Of a DNA stretch of 64,000 nt, positions 60,385 through 64,000 are shown piece after piece. This DNA is from Filobasidium wieringae (lineage: Eukaryota; Basidiomycota; Tremellomycetes; Filobasidiales; Filobasidiaceae). The notes below the pieces were generated by a model. The model had not been told where the DNA came from. It ran no database searches and saw only the letters and a program-made list of their open reading frames with translations. Both the position numbers and the translations under genes were made by a program. Location of the stretch: contig BCIV01000017.1 of the NCBI GenBank assembly GCA_001600055.1, forward strand, positions 434,001 through 498,000. Direction: 5' to 3'. Positions within the stretch are counted from its first letter, which is position 1, and every line of letters starts with the position of its first letter.

Positions 60385-61531
60385 GTGCGAGGTGCGAAAC
60401 GAGGTGCGAGATCCGAGATGGGATGAGAAGGGGACGAAAGACTGACTTTTTGAGTAGACCGAGGAGAAGATCGGTATACGCACTACGTTCGTGAGCTTCA
60501 TCTATCTGATTCCCGTTTTATCCCGTGAACGACATCCAATCCAGCCCAAAACCCAAGAGACCAGAAGATCGAAAGAACCAAAAGACCAGAGACCCGAAAG
60601 ATCGAAAATCCTCAATCAGATCAACCTCCGCCCAGACCCAAAGACCTAGACCACGCGGGACGTACCATCACGACACTATACCGAGTCAAAAGAGGATCGA
60701 CCAACGTCTCCCGGAACAACATGCCGTCCGTCATGTACTTTACCCTCGTGCGGGTGGGATGGGAGAGGTCTTCGAATCGGATCGAGTAGCCTACCTGTGA
60801 GGTGGGGTGGCGTGGGTGGGAATGAAGGGAGCGGGGGAGGGGGGAAGGGGGAAGGGGCAAAGGGAGGTTAGTTAGGAGGCAGGAAGTATGGAGAGGAGGA
60901 GAGGGAAGAGAGAGAGAGCGGGGAGAGGGAAGAGTGGGGAGGAAAAAGAGAAGACAGATAGAGGGAGAGAGAGAGAGAGAGCGAGAGAAAAAAGAGAAGA
61001 CAGAACCTCCCGCCAACGCACCTCATCACCCAAAACACAACCCATCTCCTGTGCGACCCTGCTCGCTACGGTAGTCGCTGCGACCCTCCTCGGTTGGGTA
61101 CAAGCTATGACATGGTTCTCCGAGGCCCAACCCGATTCCCACAAGTATTGGGGGAGTTCTACCGGGAGCGCCGCGAGGAGGAGAGAGGAGAGGAGAGGAG
61201 AGGAGAGGAGAGCGTGAGGGGTCAGTCAGGGTTCGTTGCGCTCGCTCGACAAAGATCGCATGCAGGAGGACGACTCACGAGTACTCTTCCCACACCCTGT
61301 CTGACCGACGACGACGACACATCCGAACTTTTCCACACAGTAGAGTAGTTTTTCTCTGTGTTTATAGATGGGCAATCTTGTTCGTTGGGAAGCGAGGGAG
61401 AGGTGGGTCGAGCTGGTGGGTGTGCCGGGGAGGAGGGTGGGTTCGGATTCGGACTCCCTGTCTAGGGTCGAGCCTGGGCCTGTTGTTCCTGGTTTCCAGA
61501 ACTGAAGGGGAGGCATGGTGGTGCGAGGCAA
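57876..61531 (-). CDS. DHX35: DEAH-box RNA helicase DHX35-like
   Basis: Starts [20 protein letters not shown] at 61531. Core motifs: [66 protein letters not shown], a separate small exon with [19 protein letters not shown] (60494-60437), [42 protein letters not shown] and [21 protein letters not shown]2/OB exons follow ([36 protein letters not shown] and [13 protein letters not shown]). A last intron (57992 to 57916) joins WLVEAA to [12 protein letters not shown], giving a stop at 57876. This ending matches the DHX35 subfamily's HFY terminus. DHX35 is a catalytic-stage spliceosome helicase found in intron-rich fungi and animals but not in budding yeast. Confidence 0.92.
60168..60250. repeat. 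(GATGTC/GATGTA)n minisatellite in a DHX35 intron
   Basis: About 13 tandem hexamers, GATGTC in the middle and GATGTA on both sides, lie inside the intron between the DEAH exon and the SAT exon of DHX35. The unit is a multiple of three but lies in an intron. Confidence 0.9.
60352..60425. repeat. Degenerate GAGATACGAGATGC repeat in the same intron
   Basis: Short words GAGATACGAGATGCGAG and GAGGTGCGAGGTGCG alternate over about 75 bp next to the hexamer minisatellite, ending just before the DEAH exon. Confidence 0.8.
60798..61003. repeat. Purine-rich tract filling a DHX35 intron
   Basis: The plus strand is almost wholly G and A for about 200 bp, so the transcribed intron is a long pyrimidine tract. 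It lies between the exon ending GCVLGDEV and the exon beginning GYSIRF. Purine/pyrimidine mirror content could allow triplex formation. Confidence 0.85.
61170..61215. repeat. (GGAGA)n run in the first DHX35 intron
   Basis: About eight tandem GAGAG/GGAGA units lie in the intron that follows the Walker A exon (GQTGCGKST). This is a third simple repeat in the introns of one gene. Confidence 0.8.
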
Positions 61532-61806
61532 GGCGAGGTGTACCGTAAGGTGGTGTATGAACGCAGACTACGCTCTATGCTCTATGCTCTACGCTCTACG
61601 CTAGGTGTACAAGTGGTAGTCATGCATGGGTGGATATGATAACGCATGGCAGGTGACGATAACGCATGACGGTGTATTGCTTCCGATGATAAACAATTCG
61701 GGGTTCGATATAAGTTGGCACTTGGCACTACCACCACAACTGCCACTGCCACTGCCACTGTCCACCAGTAGCACCACCACCACGCCCCTATCAAAGACAC
61801 GTCACA
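61532..61806. promoter_or_regulatory. Divergent promoter DHX35 / AVT1
   Basis: A 275-bp spacer between divergent starts. It contains a short CTCTATGCTCTACGCTCTACG run (about 61570-61602) and GATAACGCATG words repeated at about 61638 and 61658. A run of CACTGCCACTGCCACTG lies near 61745 just ahead of the AVT1 start. Confidence 0.5.
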
Positions 61807-64000
61807 ATGTCACCACCACCGCCAACAGATGAAACCCGACCGCTGATGAACAAGCGGAAACAGAGAACAGAAAAGGGAATAATGAAGAGCAGTCTCGACA
61901 TCGTCTTCTCCTGTGAGTGCCAGCTCCAGCGTCGACCAGTGTACCCTCAGCCTAGCTCACTGACCACCCCCCGTACACTCTACACTCTCCAGACTCGAGA
62001 TCGCAACAGCTCTTCTTCGGCTCACACCTCCCCTCCGCCCCCTCCTTCGTGGACTCCACCACAGGTTCGACGGGGAACGATTCTTCCTACTACTACTTCA
62101 ACCCGTCCGTCGCCCCCAGTAGCGCTCGATCCCGGGCGAAACGCGAGGGAGGGAGGAGGAGGAGGTTGGCAAGGGGGGATGAAGAGGGGGGAGAGCGAGC
62201 GGAGGGGGATGATTATTACGAAGGCGATGAGACTGAGGATCTCGAGGAAGAAGAGGAGGAGGAGGAGGAGGGGGACGAAACGCTCACGGAACATTCGGAA
62301 TCTCGTCCCCCTTCTCCTTCCCCCGATCGTCAGCATGATCGTGATCGTTCTCGTTCTCGTTCTCGTTCTCGTTCTCGTTCTCGTTCTCGTTCTCGTGATC
62401 GTTCCGGTTCTCATTCAGATGACCATAATAATCGCGACCGCGAACACGAACATAGAGGTAGGATCCCCTCGCGCACCCGGACGCGCGGGACGAGGAAGAA
62501 CCTCAATCTGGGGAACGAGGACGTTTTCGGGTTTCATTCGCCTAGTCCCTCCCGGGCTGGGTCTCCTACTCGTCGCCTCGGTCATGCTCAAGTTCATGCT
62601 CAAGTTCATGCTCAGGGTCAAGGTCAGGGTCGGGATCGCGAAACCTCCCCCTTGACTCGTAATGAAGATCGATCTTCGGAATACCATACCCATACCCATA
62701 CCCAAGCCCCGGGGGGAAAGGGAAAGAGTAGGGAATTCGTTACCAGTGGACCGGGGTACGGTTCCATCTCCACCACCAGCACCACCAGCGCCGCTCAACC
62801 TTCCGCCAACTCTTCTGCTGCCGCCGCTCTCGGAGGGAGGAATCGGAAACAGGGATCGAACAGGGTGCAAGGGGTCACCAGTGGGAACGCTTTTGCGAAA
62901 TCCACTACCGCGCGTCCCGGTCTGCCCGGGGCCGGTCAGGAATCCGAGCGCGATCTGGATGTGGACGTGGACGTGGACTCGGATCAGGCGCAAGAGGGAA
63001 ACGAACAAGGGGTAGAACCGTTGAGGAAGAAATCCAGTATCTCTCTCCGATTACCTACCGAGTTCTCTCGTCTAACCGCTCACCACCATTCCACCTCCGC
63101 CTCCAATACCAACCACCCAACCTCGACCCCAACCCCGACCCCGAAATCCCGCCGAGCTTCTCATTTGGACTCCATCTCCACCCCTATCCGGCGAGACGCT
63201 CGACAAGGCTCCTTCGCCGCTTCGTTCGGTGCGGGCGGGAGGAGAGGGAGTATGACGTTTACCCCCGTTAGGACGCCTTTGGGTGCGGATGACGGGCAGT
63301 TGGGGCAGGCGGGGCAGAGGAAGATGAGCTTGGGTGTCAAGGATGTTAGAGGGAGAGAGGTCGAGGTGGGCAGGAGTACTAGTGGTCAGACCGTTCGTGT
63401 CGTTTTTCGTTCTTCTTTTTTTTCCTTTTCGATGAGAGACGTGTGAGCTGATTCGGTTGGACTTGGGACGCGCGGGTAGATGTTCAATGCGATCGCCGTT
63501 TTGGTAGGGATCGGCGTCCTTTCTGAACCACTGGCGTTTGCCTATGCGGGTTGGATAGGCGGGACCGTCTTGTTGATCGCTTTCGGGTTCATCACTAATT
63601 ACACGTAGGTCACAAGTTTTTCCATTGTTCCCTGATCTCGCACGAGGTGGACGTGGGTGACTGATACCATCCATGACCCTGACCGACGCAGCGCGAAACT
63701 GTTGGCAAAGATCATCATGTCCGATCCTAATTGTCAAGGGTATAGTGATCTAGGGATCAAGGCGTTTGGATGGAAAGCTAGGTTATGGGTCGATGTCCTG
63801 TGAGTCGTCCCGTACTGCCCCAACAGCCCGTTCCCTCTAGGCTAAACGCACGCACACGACGCATACGCCGACGGCAGGTTCTGTTGCGAGCTGTTCGCTC
63901 TGGCTATCGCTTGGATCGTCCTGCTCGGGGATTCCCTGGCCGTCCTCCTGGGTCATTTCTCTTCCGACGGATGGAAGATCATCGGCTTCTTCATCGTCGC
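61807..64000 (+). CDS. AVT1: AVT1-type vacuolar amino-acid transporter, 5' part
   Basis: Starts MSPPPPTDETRPLMNKRKQR at 61807; an intron (61913-61992) joins DIVFS-Y to SRSQQLFFGSHLP. A long cytosolic N-terminal region follows: Glu-rich (about 62,230), an (RS)n run (62,340-62,400), HAQVHAQVHAQ repeats, then RKKSSISLRLP. Further exons carry the first membrane helices: FNAIAVLVGIGVLSEPLAFA, YAGWIGGTVLLIAFGFITNY, AKLLAKIIMSDPNCQGYSDL and LFCCELFALAIAWIVLLGDS. These match the AVT1/SLC32 (amino acid/auxin permease) family, which import neutral amino acids into the vacuole by proton antiport. The gene runs off the right end with about half of its helices outside. Confidence 0.88.
62341..62405 (+). 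repeat. (CGTTCT)n coding microsatellite, Arg-Ser repeat
   Basis: Nine tandem CGTTCT-type hexamers encode an (RS)n tract in the N-terminal cytosolic part of the AVT1-type protein. Because the unit is six bases, copy-number change keeps the frame. Nearby, a 12-bp CATGCTCAAGTT unit (62584-62620) encodes HAQV repeats. Confidence 0.9.

Noticed and set aside
62022..62414. Minus-strand frame with an (RT)n repeat
   Set aside because: It is the antisense reading of the (CGTTCT)n microsatellite in the AVT1-type gene.

Overview
This window looks like nuclear DNA of a basidiomycete yeast, most likely a tremellomycete (Cryptococcus/Kwoniella-like). Nearly every host gene is cut by many introns of about 50-70 bp with GTRAGT donors and CTRAY-type branch sites. 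The gene set also fits: a GH5_12 sterylglucosidase/glucocerebrosidase, DHX35 (a spliceosomal helicase absent from budding yeast), a Gea-type ARF-GEF, URB2 and DMC1. I cannot name the species from sequence alone.

Region 1 (1 to about 10.6 kb) is a graveyard of mobile DNA. A decayed Ty1/copia element (637-5025, + strand) interrupts the C-terminal coding part of a hAT-like transposase (5026-8188, - strand). The copia element is itself split by a 466-bp insert with a 6-bp target duplication (1685-2150). Its left part is replaced by a second, inverted, identical 174-bp LTR (463-636), so at least three insertion layers are visible. A nuclear copy of mitochondrial atp6 (9051-9364) and a Ty3/gypsy integrase fragment (9939-10544, - strand) follow. 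All six ambiguous bases of the window fall in the copia element and the atp6 copy.

Region 2 (10.8 kb to the end) is ordinary dense euchromatin. In order: Zn2Cys6 transcription factor (+), GH5_12 glucosidase (+), PQ-loop vacuolar transporter (-), CUE/DUF1771/Smr protein (-), ataxin-10 homologue (+), WBP2-like GRAM protein (-), GEA1/2-type Sec7 ARF-GEF (-), protoporphyrinogen oxidase HEM14 (+), ornithine carbamoyltransferase ARG3 (-), URB2/NPA2 ribosome biogenesis factor (+), a 4E-T-like eIF4E-binding protein (+), eIF3h (-), DMC1 (+), SYM1/Mpv17 (-), DHR1/ECM16 helicase (-), an intron-containing tRNA-Trp, a single-pass membrane protein (-), DHX35 (-), and the 5' part of an AVT1-type vacuolar amino-acid transporter (+) that runs off the window.

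The host genes are housekeeping genes with no operon-like logic. Two themes recur by proximity only: ribosome biogenesis and translation (URB2, 4E-T-like, eIF3h, DHR1, the Cue2-like factor) and mitochondrial or vacuolar metabolism (HEM14, ARG3, SYM1, PQ-loop, AVT1). I see no convincing new multi-gene system. The best leads are the nested inverted-LTR structure, the atp6 nuclear insertion, the 11-nt micro-exon encoding the DMC1 Walker A core, and the repeat-filled introns around the DEAH exon of DHX35.
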